Shown here: piece after piece, positions 18,035 to 27,605 of the stretch | How the letters are laid out: each line of letters begins with the position of its first letter | How positions within the stretch are numbered: position 1 is the first letter of the stretch | Source: Bradyrhizobium symbiodeficiens | GTDB taxonomy: Bacteria > Pseudomonadota > Alphaproteobacteria > Rhizobiales > Xanthobacteraceae | DNA: 64,000 nucleotides | Direction of reading: 5' to 3' | NCBI RefSeq assembly: GCF_002266465.3 | Contig: NZ_CP029427.2 | Span: 1,180,501-1,244,500 of the forward strand | Made by a program: the position numbers and the translations under genes | The notes under the pieces: model-generated | Told to the model about the DNA's origin: nothing | The model's database searches: none | The model's input: the letters and a program-made list of their open reading frames with translations, nothing else

Positions 18035-18279
18035 CGTTATTCCCCTGTTCGCGTTGAGCGCAGCGCGAGTGTCCCCCGCACGACGACGTCTGTGAGGCTT
18101 GCTCATCTGGACGTCCGATTTTGGCCGCAAATGGGCCGAGATGCGGCAAGGGCGGACCATTCGGGGGTTTTGCCGTGGCGTATGGTTACGAGAGTCTGAA
18201 CGCCGCCGATGCATGGCCAATGCGCGGCTCTGGCGGCGCCCGACTCCCTCGCCCCGCAGGCGAGGAGAGGCGAAGGAAC

Positions 18280-19200
18280 TCACCAGCTCTTCTTGAAACC
18301 CGCCGTCACGCTCTTGTTGATCGCGCCTTGCGAGGTCTCGCCGACCGAGCCGGAGACGGTGACGTTGTCGAACAGCTTCTGCTCGGCGCCGACCTTGCGC
18401 AGCCATTTGTCGTCGGTGGTCGACAACGTCTGGCCGGCGGTGACGCTGGTGCCGGTGTCGGTGAGGGTGACCTTGGCGGACTGGTCGGTCTCGTAATTGC
18501 GGGTGACGTGGCCGCCGATGCCGGGGACCGCACTGGTGCCCTGCTGGTTGACGCTGTAGCCGTTCTGCAGCGTCAGCGAGGTGTCGCCGGACAGCGGCAC
18601 CGATTTGATCAGCGACGCCCCGAGGCTGCTCTGTTCCGAGCCGGGATCGACGCGGGCTTCCACCGCGGTCTTGTCCCAGATCACGCCTGCGCCGGGCGCG
18701 GTTGCCGTCGCCCAGGCGCTGCCGGAGGATTGCGGCAGGTTGCCGCCATTGGTGGCCTTTTGCGCCAGCAGCTCGGACATCGTCCGCGGCTCGCGCGCCA
18801 CCGTCATGTCGGCGCCGATCCGCGTATCCCAGAACGAGAACACGGATTGCCTCACCGTCACCGCCGAGGAGCCGTTGGCATTGGCGTTCGATGACCAGTC
18901 GAGGCCGTCCTTGGCGGCGGCCTGCGCGCGCTTCCTGGCGGCCATGGGGTCGATGCCGGTGCCGGCGTCGACCGCAAGCTGGCTCCAGTCGAGCTTGTCG
19001 ACGTCGATGCCCTTCATCACGTCGGCGTCGTTGACGTCGGGGGCCTCTGCCGTCTCGGTCTCGGCCTCGTCGTCGGCTACGGCCGCGGGTGGGGAGAAGG
19101 GCGGAATGATCTGCGCCGAAGCCGTCAGCACCGAGCCCAAGATGAACGCGGCCGCCAGCACCGGCAGCCTGGTCCAGCCAAAACCTGTCGAGAATTCCAT
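18280..19200 (-). CDS. Secreted hypothetical protein, Ser/Thr-rich
   Basis: 306 residues from ATG 19200. A signal peptide (LPVLAAAFILGSVLTASAQ) precedes an acidic stretch (DDEAETETAEAPDVNDADV). The C-terminal two thirds are rich in Ser, Thr, Gly and Val with alternating polar/hydrophobic residues (SLTLQNGYSVNQQGTS; SAKVTLTDTGTSVTAGQTLSTT; NVTVSGSVGETSQG). That pattern is typical of beta-strand-rich periplasmic or surface proteins. The protein ends FKKSW. Family not recognised. Confidence 0.75.
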   Translation of the reverse strand: MEFSTGFGWTRLPVLAAAFILGSVLTASAQIIPPFSPPAAVADDEAETETAEAPDVNDADVMKGIDVDKLDWSQLAVDAGTGIDPMAARKRAQAAAKDGLDWSSNANANGSSAVTVRQSVFSFWDTRIGADMTVAREPRTMSELLAQKATNGGNLPQSSGSAWATATAPGAGVIWDKTAVEARVDPGSEQSSLGASLIKSVPLSGDTSLTLQNGYSVNQQGTSAVPGIGGHVTRNYETDQSAKVTLTDTGTSVTAGQTLSTTDDKWLRKVGAEQKLFDNVTVSGSVGETSQGAINKSVTAGFKKSW

Positions 19201-19471
19201 CGTCCTGCCCGCGAACCCCGGCGCATGTTGTCCGCCAGTATAAGGCGGTCCTCGGTGATGACCATGCGCCATTCGGTCTGCTTGCATCAATGCGGATTTA
19301 TCGTTGCGAAATTGTGGCACCTCGCGTGGGGGACGCGAACCAACGGGCCGCGCGAGAGGCGCGCGCCCGACGACAGCTCTCGATGCGACGGCATCCGGCG
19401 GGGCTGGAGGCCAGGACGTCGCGTCAGGCATCGTCATCGGTCCCGAACAGCGGGGCCCGTTGGTGTCCCCC

Positions 19472-19912
19472 TCAGCCGACGCCGGTCATCTTCGGCAGAT
19501 GAATGGCGCGGCCGAGTGCCTGCTCGACCAGGTCGAAGGTGTCGATCAGGACGCGCATGCTGGCGAGTTTGCCCGCCCTGAACTGGGCGAACTGTGCGAC
19601 CCGCAAGCTGATCGGCTTGTTGGAATCCAGTGCCGTCAGCGAGTAGCGCAGCATCGAGGCGGCGGAATCGACGCCCAGCATAATGCTCTCGCGGTCGAAG
19701 CGGCGGACCTGGAAATTGTCGGCGAGCTGGCGGATGACGTCGAGCACGGCGTCCTTGCCCTGGCGCGCGCCGAGGAACGGAAACATGTCGATCGGGCCGT
19801 AGAGCGCCCATTCGACGTCCTCGTCGATCAGGGCCTCGATGTCCTCGAAATGCCGGTCGTTGATCGCGCGGTGCAACGCGCGCGAGAAACGCCAGAGGCT
19901 GTGCTCTGTCAT
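19472..19912 (-). CDS. NTF2-like (SnoaL-type) protein
   Basis: 146 residues with the cone-shaped NTF2 pattern: an N-terminal helix pair (RALHRAINDRHFEDIEALIDEDVEWALYG), PIDMFPFLGARQGKDAVLDVIRQLADNF, and a C-terminal sheet (AQFAQFRAGKLASMRVLIDTFDLVEQALGR). Many family members bind or isomerise small hydrophobic ligands; without catalytic residues no reaction can be assigned. A paralogue lies at 20145. Confidence 0.8.
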   Translation of the reverse strand: MTEHSLWRFSRALHRAINDRHFEDIEALIDEDVEWALYGPIDMFPFLGARQGKDAVLDVIRQLADNFQVRRFDRESIMLGVDSAASMLRYSLTALDSNKPISLRVAQFAQFRAGKLASMRVLIDTFDLVEQALGRAIHLPKMTGVG

Positions 19913-20144
19913 TTTGGGCAGTCCTGACGCTGGCTTTGCGATAAAAAACGGAAAACGACCCCGGGCGCCGTCAGGCGGTGGGGCTCAACTCATTTGTATG
20001 CAAACAAAATAGGTGGTTTCGGCCAAAACGCAATTCACGTTTTTGCAATGCACAATTGATGGCGATATGTGAAATTTGCAACAGAACCCCGTAATCTCCC
20101 GGGTGTCGGCGGGCTCGCCGCCGGGTTCCAGGGCAGGGGGAGGC

Positions 20145-20591
20145 TCAGTCCATCCGCTGACCCACGATCAGCGGCCCGATCTCGCGCTCGAGCACCTGCT
20201 GCACCAGATCGTAGGAATCGATGATCTCGCGGATCTCCGCCACCAGCCCGCCGCGGAAGCTGTAGAACACCGCCATGTCGAACTGCACGATGCGGTCGTT
20301 GCTTCGCTTCCTGAAATAGGTGTGCATGTAGGTTGCGACCTGGTCGGCCTCGGCAACGATGTGCCGCGCCTTGTAGCGGACCTCCGAATAGCGCGACCAG
20401 ATCGTCTGCCAGAGCTCGCGCAGCTGTTGCTTGCCGTGGCGCGGCACCATGTGCGGCAGCACGTCGATCGGCGCATGGGTGAGGAAGTCGACGTCCTCGG
20501 TGCAGCACGCCAGCGCGGCCTCGAGATCGCCCCGCGCGAAGGCGTCGAGCAGATGCAGCACGCGTTGCCTGTTCAGCTTTTCGACCGTCAT
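20145..20591 (-). CDS. NTF2-like (SnoaL-type) protein
   Basis: 148 residues, same fold as its downstream neighbour: LLDAFARGDLEAALACCTEDVDFLTHAPIDVLPHMVPRHGKQQLRELWQTIW, then FDMAVFYSFRGGLVAEIREIIDSYDLVQQVLERE. The shared PID.LP/F and DT/SYDLVxQxL segments show that the two genes are paralogues. Separated by 232 bp that include an AT-rich stretch near 20000-20080, so each may have its own promoter. Function unknown. Confidence 0.8.
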   Translation of the reverse strand: MTVEKLNRQRVLHLLDAFARGDLEAALACCTEDVDFLTHAPIDVLPHMVPRHGKQQLRELWQTIWSRYSEVRYKARHIVAEADQVATYMHTYFRKRSNDRIVQFDMAVFYSFRGGLVAEIREIIDSYDLVQQVLEREIGPLIVGQRMD

Positions 20592-20840
20592 GCCGCTCCC
20601 GTCCTCGTTGGTCGTGGGATTGCAACGCTACCGTGGGTGTCGCGGGTCCATCAATCCGCAAAAACACGCCAGCGCCATGCCGCGTTCATGGGGGGCTGCG
20701 GGTTGCGCACTTGTCTGCGTGCGGGCCTCTGTACCATGCGATGACGCCGCAGGCCCATCGGCGGGGCCTTGCCCGGATGGGGAACCCGGACCCTCCCGCG
20801 TTCGTTGAGGGTCCAACGTCGCATCCGGAGACATCGACCC

Positions 20841-21080
20841 ATGAAATCGCCGCTTCTCGCCGTCACCGCCGCGCTGCTCATGCTCGGCGCGACCTCCGCC
20901 GCCAATGCCAAGGGCTGCATCAAGGGCGCCATCGTCGGCGGCGTCGCCGGCCATTATGCCGGCCATCACGGCGTGCTGGGCGCCGCCGCCGGCTGCCTCT
21001 ACGGCCGGCACCACGCCAAGGAGCAGGAAAAGCAGCGGCAGCAGCAGCAAAGCCAGGTGAACGGGCAGGGGAAGCTGTAG
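20841..21080 (+). CDS. Small secreted glycine-zipper-like protein
   Basis: 79 residues: signal peptide MKSPLLAVTAALLMLGATSA ANA, then KGCIKGAIVGGVAGHYAGHHGVLGAAAGC, whose repeated small residues resemble glycine-zipper periplasmic proteins, ending in a Gln/Lys/His-rich tail (HHAKEQEKQRQQQQSQ). GGAGACATCGACCC precedes the ATG. Two Cys could form a disulfide. Function unknown. Confidence 0.75.
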   Translation: MKSPLLAVTAALLMLGATSAANAKGCIKGAIVGGVAGHYAGHHGVLGAAAGCLYGRHHAKEQEKQRQQQQSQVNGQGKL

Positions 21081-21170
21081 CCGTCATTCCGGGGCGCGCC
21101 ATTTGGCGCGAACTGAGATGCGCAATTGCGTGTCTGAGAATCCATCTCACCGCTTGCCCCGGTGGAAGAG
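21081..21170. repeat. CGTCATTCCGGGG-type repeat
   Basis: CCGTCATTCCGGGGCGCGCC begins a REP-like unit that includes GATGCGCAATTGCGTGTC (a partial palindrome) and GAATCCATCTCA. Fragments of the same family are at 21648-21710 and 31482-31527. Confidence 0.65.
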
Positions 21171-21246
21171 TAGGGCGTGACGCATCTCACATCACTGAGC
21201 GCCAAGGGCGGCTATCGTCATCCCCATGTCATCAGGGAGACGTGCC

Positions 21247-21633
21247 ATGGCCGCCATCGCCACCGTCAGAAAGTCCCGCCTGCACAACGCGCTCGAAGGC
21301 CTTGCGCTGACCGCGACGCTGCAGAGCTTCCCGACCTTCGCCGCCGCCGCGTTCCTGCTCAAGCTCGTCGGCAACCACGACCTCTCCGGCGACCCCAGCG
21401 TCGCCATCTTCGTCGCCATCGCCTCGCTCGCCCATGCGATGCTGGCGGTCACTCTGGGCCCGAGCTTCCCAGGCTTCTTCAAGACCGTCTACGAGCCGAA
21501 ATTCTTCGAGGCCCATTTGTCGCTGTCCGACAAGATCACGGCATGGCGCACCCAGCCGGTCGCCTCGCTCCAGCTCATGACGATCGTGCTGCTGCTGTCG
21601 GTGATGGCGGTGGTGACGGCGAGCGTGGGGTGA
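21247..21633 (+). CDS. Hypothetical membrane protein
   Basis: 128 residues from the ATG at 21247 (GGGAGACGTGCC upstream; another in-frame ATG at 21226). Hydrophobic segments at GLALTATLQSFPTFAAAAFLLKL, VAIFVAIASLAHAMLAVTLG and LQLMTIVLLLSVMAVVTASVG suggest three membrane spans. No recognised family. Cys-free, with a Lys/Arg-rich N-terminus. Confidence 0.65.
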   Translation: MAAIATVRKSRLHNALEGLALTATLQSFPTFAAAAFLLKLVGNHDLSGDPSVAIFVAIASLAHAMLAVTLGPSFPGFFKTVYEPKFFEAHLSLSDKITAWRTQPVASLQLMTIVLLLSVMAVVTASVG

Positions 21634-21647
21634 GGGGTAATCTCTCC

Positions 21648-21710
21648 TCGTCATTCCGGGGCGCCGCGAAGCGGCGAGCCCGGAATCCATACCCACAAAC
21701 GGCGCTGCCG
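21648..21710. repeat. CGTCATTCCGGGG-type half repeat
   Basis: TCGTCATTCCGGGGCGCCGC..GCGGCGAGCCCGGAATCCAT forms a short inverted repeat. It lies between convergent genes, a few bases before the uvrB stop. Confidence 0.65.
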
Positions 21711-21719
21711 ACTTAGGCC

Positions 21720-24707
21720 CTACCTCTTCTTCCACCCACCCCGCCGCCCCGGCATCCCGCCCGTCGACTTCGGCGCCGGCCCGAACTCCGGCCCGGACTG
21801 CCGTGAATCCGTCGGCTGGATAATCCGGCTCGTGCTACCGAACGGCTTTGACGGCAGCGTCTGCTTCTCGCGATAAGGCAGCGACTCCGGCCCATGCATC
21901 TCGTCGAGATGCGGCTTGTGCACCTTCGAGCCGCTGCCGCCGCCGCTGGCCTTCAGCGCAGAGCTGACCGTTTTCTTCTTCATGGCGCTGACAGGCAGGT
22001 TGGCGGCGTCGCCGTATTTCTTGCTGCCGGCATAGGCGCCGGCCTTGCCCTGCACAACGCGCTGCTTCGCGGTGGGATCGTCGACCACGGCAAGCTCGGT
22101 GGCGCGCAGGCGCTTGACTTCGTCGCGCAGGCGCGCGGCTTCCTCGAAGTTCAGGTCGGCGGCGGCCTCGCGCATGCGGGTTTCGAGATCGGCGAGCACG
22201 GCTTCGAAATTGTGGCCGATCGAGATGACGTCGTCGGTCATGTCGTGGCCGCCGACCTCGACCAGCACGTGGTCGCGCTCGTAGACGGAGTTGAGGATGT
22301 CGCCGATCTGCTTCTTCACACTCTCCGGCGTGATGCCGTGGGCGGTGTTGTACTCGACCTGCTTTTCGCGGCGGCGGTTGGTCTCGGCGATGGCGCGCTC
22401 CATCGAGCCCGTCATCTGGTCGGCATAGAGGATCACCTTGCCGTCGACGTTGCGCGCGGCGCGGCCGATGGTCTGGATCAGCGAGGTCTCGCTGCGCAAG
22501 AAACCTTCCTTGTCTGCATCGAGGATCGCGACCAGCGCGCATTCGGGAATGTCGAGGCCTTCGCGCAAGAGGTTGATGCCGACCAGCGCGTCGAACGCGC
22601 CGAGGCGCAAGTCGCGGATGATCTCGATGCGCTCGATGGTGTCGATATCGCTGTGCATGTAGCGGACGCGAATGCCCTGCTCGTGCAGATATTCGGTGAG
22701 ATCCTCCGCCATGCGCTTGGTCAGCACCGTGATCAGCGAGCGGTAGCCGGCCTGCGCGGTCGCGCGCACCTCGCCGACGAGATCGTCGACCTGGGTGCGG
22801 GCCGGGCGGATGTCGACAGGCGGATCGATCAGTCCGGTCGGGCGAATGACCTGCTCGACGAACACGCCGCCGCTCTCGTTCAGCTCCCAGGCGCTCGGCG
22901 TCGCCGACACCGCGACCGTCTGCGGCCGCATCATGTCCCATTCCTCGAAGCGGAGCGGGCGGTTGTCCATGCAGGACGGAAGGCGGAAGCCGTATTCGGC
23001 CAGCGTCGCCTTGCGGCGGAAGTCGCCGCGGAACATGCCGCCGATCTGCGGCACGGTGACGTGGCTCTCGTCGGCGAACACCAGCGCGTTGTCGGGGACG
23101 TATTCGAACAGCGTCGGCGGCGGCTCGCCGGGCAGGCGCCCGGTGAGATAGCGCGAATAGTTCTCGATGCCGGCGCAGCTCCCCGTCGCCTCCATCATCT
23201 CGAGGTCGAATGTGGTGCGCTGCTCCAGCCGCTGCGCTTCGAGCAGGCGTCCCTGGTCGTGGAGCTGGTCTAGCCGCTGCTTCAGCTCCGCTTTGATCGA
23301 CTTGATCGCCTGCACCAGCGTCGGGCGCGGCGTTACATAATGCGAGTTGGCGTACATCTTGATGAATTCGAGCTCGTCCTGCTTGTGGCCGGTGAGAGGG
23401 TCGAACTCCTCGATGGTCTCGATGGTGTCGCCGAACAGGTTCACGCGCCAGGCCCGGTCCTCATAGTGCGCCGGGAAGATGTCGATGACGTCGCCGCGCA
23501 CCCGGAACGTGCCGCGGGTAAAATCGTGCTGGGTGCGCTTGTACTGCAGCGCGACGAGGTCGGCGATCAGCTGGCGCTGGTCGATGCGCTCGCCCTTCTT
23601 CAACGCGAAGGTCATCGCGGTGTAGGTCTCGACCGAGCCGATACCGTAGATGCAGGACACCGAAGCGACGATGATGACGTCGTCGCGTTCGAGCAGCGCG
23701 CGCGTCGCCGAATGGCGCATGCGGTCGATCTGCTCGTTGATCGAGGAGTCCTTTTCGATGTAGGTGTCGGTGCGCGGAACGTACGCTTCCGGCTGGTAAT
23801 AGTCGTAATACGAGACGAAATATTCGACCGCGTTGTCCGGGAAGAAGCTCTTGAACTCGCCATAGAGCTGGGCGGCGAGCGTCTTGTTCGGCGCCAGGAT
23901 GATGGCGGGGCGCTGCGTCGCCTCGATCACCTTGGCCATGGTGTAGGTCTTGCCGGAGCCGGTGACGCCGAGCAGCACCTGCGAACGGTCGTTGCGCTGG
24001 ATGCCTTCGACCAGCTCGGCGATCGCGGTCGGCTGGTCGCCGCGCGGCTCATAGGGCGACTTGATCTCGAAGCGCACGCCGCCTTCGGACTTTTCCGGCC
24101 GCGGCGGCCGGTGCGGGGTCCACACCTTGGTGGAGCCGTCGTTCTTGCGGAACTCCGGCCGCCCCTCGCGGATCAGCGATTCCAGCGCGTCGGCGGTCGC
24201 CTTGACGCCGAGCGCCTCCATCTTGTTCCGCGGCGGACGCGCGAGCGCTTCCGCATCGTCCTCCTCGGTGGGAAAACCGAGTTGCCGCGCCAGTTCCGGA
24301 TCGAGCGTCGGGATCGTGGCCGCGGTGCCGTAATTGGCCTGCGGCGCCTCGTCGAAGCCACCGCTCTCGGAGGCGCGGGCCCCCGGCGGCTGCGGGTTGG
24401 GCCGCAGCGGCATCGGCCGCGTATTGTCCTGCGGAAACTGCTTTTGAAGGTCTTTGGGCGTCGAGGCCCGTGCCCGGTGCGCCGCAGCCTCGCCGCCCGA
24501 GCGGCGGTCGCGCGAATTGTCCGGCGGCGGCTGCAGCCCGGTGCCCGATCCAAGCCCGGCGTCGCCGCGATTGATCGCGGGATTCAGAAGTTCAGCCAGC
24601 GCCGCCCCGATCGGCTGCACATCGGGCCGATGTGCCTTCGAGTTGGGAGCCTTGGAGTTGGGAGCCTTGGATTTGGTGGATTTCGGGGGAGCAGGTTTCT
24701 TCGCCAT
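21720..24707 (-). CDS. uvrB: UvrABC excinuclease subunit B, with N- and C-terminal extensions
   Basis: DNA damage-verifying helicase-like subunit of nucleotide excision repair. The 995 residues are about 320 more than E. coli UvrB. Residues 1-205 are a low-complexity Pro/Ala/Arg-rich extension with short SKAPN repeats. The UvrB core begins near [17 protein letters not shown] with Walker A GVTGSGKT at about 247-254. It continues through the beta-hairpin region ([21 protein letters not shown]), LMRS-type helicase motifs ([22 protein letters not shown]) and the UVR helix pair ([18 protein letters not shown]). A basic, disordered tail of about 110 residues follows. Similar enlarged UvrBs occur in Rhizobiales. 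Confidence 0.96.
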   Translation of the reverse strand: MAKKPAPPKSTKSKAPNSKAPNSKAHRPDVQPIGAALAELLNPAINRGDAGLGSGTGLQPPPDNSRDRRSGGEAAAHRARASTPKDLQKQFPQDNTRPMPLRPNPQPPGARASESGGFDEAPQANYGTAATIPTLDPELARQLGFPTEEDDAEALARPPRNKMEALGVKATADALESLIREGRPEFRKNDGSTKVWTPHRPPRPEKSEGGVRFEIKSPYEPRGDQPTAIAELVEGIQRNDRSQVLLGVTGSGKTYTMAKVIEATQRPAIILAPNKTLAAQLYGEFKSFFPDNAVEYFVSYYDYYQPEAYVPRTDTYIEKDSSINEQIDRMRHSATRALLERDDVIIVASVSCIYGIGSVETYTAMTFALKKGERIDQRQLIADLVALQYKRTQHDFTRGTFRVRGDVIDIFPAHYEDRAWRVNLFGDTIETIEEFDPLTGHKQDELEFIKMYANSHYVTPRPTLVQAIKSIKAELKQRLDQLHDQGRLLEAQRLEQRTTFDLEMMEATGSCAGIENYSRYLTGRLPGEPPPTLFEYVPDNALVFADESHVTVPQIGGMFRGDFRRKATLAEYGFRLPSCMDNRPLRFEEWDMMRPQTVAVSATPSAWELNESGGVFVEQVIRPTGLIDPPVDIRPARTQVDDLVGEVRATAQAGYRSLITVLTKRMAEDLTEYLHEQGIRVRYMHSDIDTIERIEIIRDLRLGAFDALVGINLLREGLDIPECALVAILDADKEGFLRSETSLIQTIGRAARNVDGKVILYADQMTGSMERAIAETNRRREKQVEYNTAHGITPESVKKQIGDILNSVYERDHVLVEVGGHDMTDDVISIGHNFEAVLADLETRMREAAADLNFEEAARLRDEVKRLRATELAVVDDPTAKQRVVQGKAGAYAGSKKYGDAANLPVSAMKKKTVSSALKASGGGSGSKVHKPHLDEMHGPESLPYREKQTLPSKPFGSTSRIIQPTDSRQSGPEFGPAPKSTGGMPGRRGGWKKR

Positions 24708-24799
24708 AGGGCGAATATGGGACGAGTCCGCCCCTCAGAAAAGGGCGAATGACCGTCGCCATGCAGCCTGCTGACAGCAGGTTGGCAGCAGGGCAGGGC

Positions 24800-25030
24800 T
24801 CACACCGCCGGCAGCGGCCCGTCGCCGTCCACGACCATCAGGCGCGGCTCGAGGATGTCGAGGTGGATGCCGCCGCACTCGTCGCAGCGCATGGCCCAGT
24901 ACTCGCATCCGGTGCGGCCGCCGATCACGCGGAGCACCGTCAGGTCGCCGCTGCATTCCGGGCATGTCGACAACACATCGCGGCTGTAGATCCTCGGTCG
25001 CGACGTGTCTTCGATTTCGATAACTGACAT
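24800..25030 (-). CDS. Small zinc-ribbon-like protein
   Basis: 76 residues. Two Cys pairs, CPEC and CDEC, are spaced as in a zinc ribbon (STCPECSGDLTVLRVI..; MRCDECGGIHLDIL). N-terminal VIEIEDTSRPRIYSRDVL. Could be a nucleic acid or protein adaptor; no function is assigned. ATG at 25030. Lies 54 bp downstream of another small gene on the same strand. Confidence 0.7.
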   Translation of the reverse strand: MSVIEIEDTSRPRIYSRDVLSTCPECSGDLTVLRVIGGRTGCEYWAMRCDECGGIHLDILEPRLMVVDGDGPLPAV

Positions 25031-25084
25031 GACAGTTCCCCCCTTGGCGCTGCGTTGTCCCTGGTCTGCTTGCCGTCCCGCCCG

Positions 25085-25309
25085 CTATTCGTCGTCGTTG
25101 TCGGCCCGGCGGCGGAAGCGGTCGATATGGTGCTTGGCGTCGGCGATCGCGGCGCTCTGATCGGGCCAAGCGAAACCGACTTCCATCGCCGGAAACAGCA
25201 CGCCGTCGATGGCGACGGGGCTGAGGTCGGCGCGGCGGATGCGGGCGTGCCAGAGGCCTTTGCCGGCCTCGAAGGATTCAATGTCAAAGCCGTCGTAGAG
25301 CGTCGTCAT
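25085..25309 (-). CDS. Hypothetical protein (74 aa)
   Basis: MTTLYDGFDIESFEAGKGLWHARIRR, then VEVGF-like VGFAWPDQSAAIADAKHHIDRFRRR and an acidic end (ADNDDE). The alternating pattern and helix (SAAIADAKHHIDRF) suggest a small alpha/beta protein. ATG at 25309. Not recognised. It probably shares a transcript with the downstream zinc-ribbon gene. Confidence 0.65.
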   Translation of the reverse strand: MTTLYDGFDIESFEAGKGLWHARIRRADLSPVAIDGVLFPAMEVGFAWPDQSAAIADAKHHIDRFRRRADNDDE

Positions 25310-25380
25310 TCTTGTCGGTCCCACGTTTCTTTTCGGAGGGTCAGGGGACCACGATTGCGGATTGCGGAATGTGAAGCCGT

Positions 25381-26295
25381 TCACAAACGGCGGGCTTTTT
25401 TGCTTCCCGGCGTCGGACGGGCGGCGGGTTCCGAGGCCGCGCGCATGATCCAGCGGCGGAACGCGGCAAAATCGCGCTGCTCGGTCTGGAAGCTGCGATA
25501 GACCAGATACCAGCGCATGCCCTTGGGCACCGAGAGGTCGAACGGGGCGACCAGCCGGCCGGCGGCGAGGTCGTCGTCGATATAGGGGCGGATGCCCATG
25601 GCGATGCCGAGCCCGTCGGCGGCGGCCTGCAGCGCCTGGCCGTAGAACTGGAACTCGGGCCCGCGCGGATTGATGCGAGGGAGGTTCGCGGCCTTCAGCC
25701 AGATCGGCCAGTCCTCGGGTGAATGTTCGACCCGGATCAGGCTCGGGCCCTTGAGGTCGGCCGGGCGCTTGAGGACGCTCGCGAGGCGGGGCACGCAGAC
25801 CGGGGTGAGATCGCCGGCGAACAGCGGCTCGGCGACCAGCCCGGGCCAGTCGCCGGTGCCGAGCTTGATGCCGCAGCTCCAGTCCTCGCCGAACGGCACC
25901 GACGCGCCGCCGGTGGTGAAGCGAACCTCGATGTCGGGCTCCTCGCTGCGAAACTCCGACAGGCGCGGGATCAGCCAGCGCATCGCAAAGGTGTGGCCGA
26001 CGCCGATGGTGAGCACGCGAACGCTTGCCGGCGCGGTCACCTGCGCGGTCAGGCTGGCCAGCGCATCGAAGATCGGCGTCAGCCCGCTTTGATAGGCACG
26101 GCCGGCCTGGGTCAGCACCAGCTTGTTGGCCTTGCGCTCGAACAGCGCGACGCCGAGCCGCTCTTCCAGCAGATGCACCATGCGGCTGACCGCGGCCGCC
26201 GACACGCTCAGCTCAAGCCCGGCCGCAGCAAAGCTGCCGGTCCGCGCCGCCGCCTCGAATGCCTTGATGCCGTTGAGAAACAGCAGACGCCGCAA
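25381..26295 (-). CDS. LysR family transcriptional regulator (GcvA-like)
   Basis: 304 residues. N-terminal winged helix: LFLNGIKAFEAAARTGSFAAAGLELSVSAAAVSRMVHLLEERLGVALFER. A C-terminal periplasmic-binding-like co-inducer domain follows (VRVLTIGVGHTFAMRWLIPRL; PRGPEFQFYGQALQAAADGLGIAMG). The N-terminus MRRLLFLNGIKAFEAAAR is the usual one for GcvA-like regulators and corresponds to a TTG codon at 26295; no in-frame ATG/GTG fits. It is divergent from the TauE-type exporter gene, a likely target. Confidence 0.88.
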   Translation of the reverse strand: MRRLLFLNGIKAFEAAARTGSFAAAGLELSVSAAAVSRMVHLLEERLGVALFERKANKLVLTQAGRAYQSGLTPIFDALASLTAQVTAPASVRVLTIGVGHTFAMRWLIPRLSEFRSEEPDIEVRFTTGGASVPFGEDWSCGIKLGTGDWPGLVAEPLFAGDLTPVCVPRLASVLKRPADLKGPSLIRVEHSPEDWPIWLKAANLPRINPRGPEFQFYGQALQAAADGLGIAMGIRPYIDDDLAAGRLVAPFDLSVPKGMRWYLVYRSFQTEQRDFAAFRRWIMRAASEPAARPTPGSKKARRL

Positions 26296-26497
26296 ATGCA
26301 GGACCTTGTACAGACCATCAGGAAAGCTGAGGCCAGGCCAAGATAACTCAGTTTGCGAAGGTGGAGCAAGCGGGGCAGATTTTACAGCGTAGTTTCAGGC
26401 TGATTTGCCGGGAAGCGCCACGGCCTCTTCGCTCTCCGCAAGCGGGGCGAGGAATTGAGGCAGCCTGCGTCCCTTGCCTGCCGAGAGGAAACCCCAC

Positions 26498-27277
26498 GTG
26501 ACGCCCATCATGATCGCTGCCCTCGGATTGCTGATGGTCGGCACCGCGTTCCTGTCGGGGCTGTTCGGCATGGCGGGCGGGCTGATCCTGATCGGCGTGC
26601 TGCTGGCCCTGATGCCGTTGCCGACCGCGATGGTGCTGCATGCGATCACGCAGATGGCCTCCAACGGCTGGCGTGCCTTTTTGTGGCGAGCGCATATCCG
26701 CTGGCGGCCGGTCGCGAACTATATGGTCGGCGCCGCAATCGCGCTCGCGGCCTGGTCGCTCACCCGCTATGTGCCTGACAAGCCGATGGCGCTGCTGCTG
26801 CTCGGCATCACCCCGTTCATGGCGCGGCTGTTGCCGTCGACTATCAAGCCGGATCCCGACCGTCTCTGGCAGGGCACTGTCTACGGAACGATCTGCATGG
26901 GACTGATGCTGATGACCGGCGTGTCGGGCCCGCTGCTCGACACCTTCTTCCTCGGCGGCGATTTCGGCCGGCGCGAGAAGGTCGCGACCAAGGCGATGTG
27001 CCAGCTCGCTAGCCATTTCACCAAGCTGATCTATTTCGGCGGCATCATCGATCAGGCGGCGAGCCTCGATCCCGTGCTCGCCGGCGTCGCCATCCTTGCC
27101 TCGATGCTCGGCACCACGCTGGCGCGGCGCATCCTCGAAGCCATGACCGACCGGCAATTCGTGGCCTGGTCGAACAAGCTGATCACCACCATCGCCTGCT
27201 ACTACATCGCCTATGGCGGCTGGCTCATGCTTCGCGCGCCGGTGCTCGCCGCCTTCGACAAGGGAGGTTTGCAATGA
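26498..27277 (+). CDS. TauE/SafE family sulfite/organosulfonate exporter
   Basis: 259-residue polytopic membrane protein. The repeated TauE/SafE half (LGLLMVGTAFLSGLFGMAGGLILIGVLLALMPLPTAMVLHAITQMASNGWRAFL) is clear, with further hydrophobic segments to the end. Family members export sulfite, sulfoacetate or similar anions. I chose the GTG at 26498 (GAGAGGAAAC 6 nt upstream); alternatives are TTG 26474 and ATG 26510. Divergent LysR gene upstream; overlaps the next gene as ATGA. Confidence 0.85.
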   Translation: MTPIMIAALGLLMVGTAFLSGLFGMAGGLILIGVLLALMPLPTAMVLHAITQMASNGWRAFLWRAHIRWRPVANYMVGAAIALAAWSLTRYVPDKPMALLLLGITPFMARLLPSTIKPDPDRLWQGTVYGTICMGLMLMTGVSGPLLDTFFLGGDFGRREKVATKAMCQLASHFTKLIYFGGIIDQAASLDPVLAGVAILASMLGTTLARRILEAMTDRQFVAWSNKLITTIACYYIAYGGWLMLRAPVLAAFDKGGLQ

Positions 27278-27504
27278 GCGAGATTGCCGATCCGCTGGTG
27301 CTGGACTTCGTCGAATGGGTGGCGCGCGAGCCGCGCGCCTATGCCGAGGTGATCGCGACCTGGAAAACCTCGTGCCCGCGCCTCACCATCTGGGAGGACG
27401 CCGCCGACCGCGGCTACGTCGCGCGCGAGACCATTGCAGGTGTGGGGCTGGTGATCGCGGTGACGCAGGGCGGCGAGAGGCTGCTGCGTACGAACGGACG
27501 GTGA
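27274..27504 (+). CDS. Hypothetical protein coupled to TauE exporter (76 aa)
   Basis: MSEIADPLVLDFVEWVAREPRAYAEVIATWKTSCPRLTIWEDAADRGYV, then VGLVIAVTQGGERLLRTNGR. The helix-turn-helix-like spacing (YAEVIATWKTSCPRLTIWEDAADRGYV) and a C-terminal wing (VIAVTQGGERLL) suggest a small winged-helix protein. Start ATG overlaps the exporter stop by 4 bp (ATGA). Function not known. Confidence 0.75.
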   Translation: MSEIADPLVLDFVEWVAREPRAYAEVIATWKTSCPRLTIWEDAADRGYVARETIAGVGLVIAVTQGGERLLRTNGR

Positions 27505-27519
27505 TGCCTCACCACAACA

Positions 27520-27595
27520 TCATTGCGAGCGCGAGCGAAGCAATTCAGAATGTCTTTCGCAGCGGCAGTCTTGCTTCGCTGCGCTCGCAATGACG
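27520..27595. repeat. ATTGCGAGCG-type palindromic repeat
   Basis: TCATTGCGAGCGCGAGCGAAGCAA is mirrored by TTGCTTCGCTGCGCTCGCAATGAC. Long imperfect inverted repeat between the 76-residue gene and the GST gene. Confidence 0.85.
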
Positions 27596-27605
27596 GAAGA
27601 CCACC

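Noticed and set aside
21894..24752. Long plus-strand frames opposite uvrB
   Set aside because: Antisense of a well-identified gene; no independent similarity.
25375..25401. GCCGTT..AACGGC hairpin followed by six T, near the LysR stop
   Set aside because: It would end plus-strand transcription, but no plus-strand gene reaches it; part of it encodes the LysR C-terminus.
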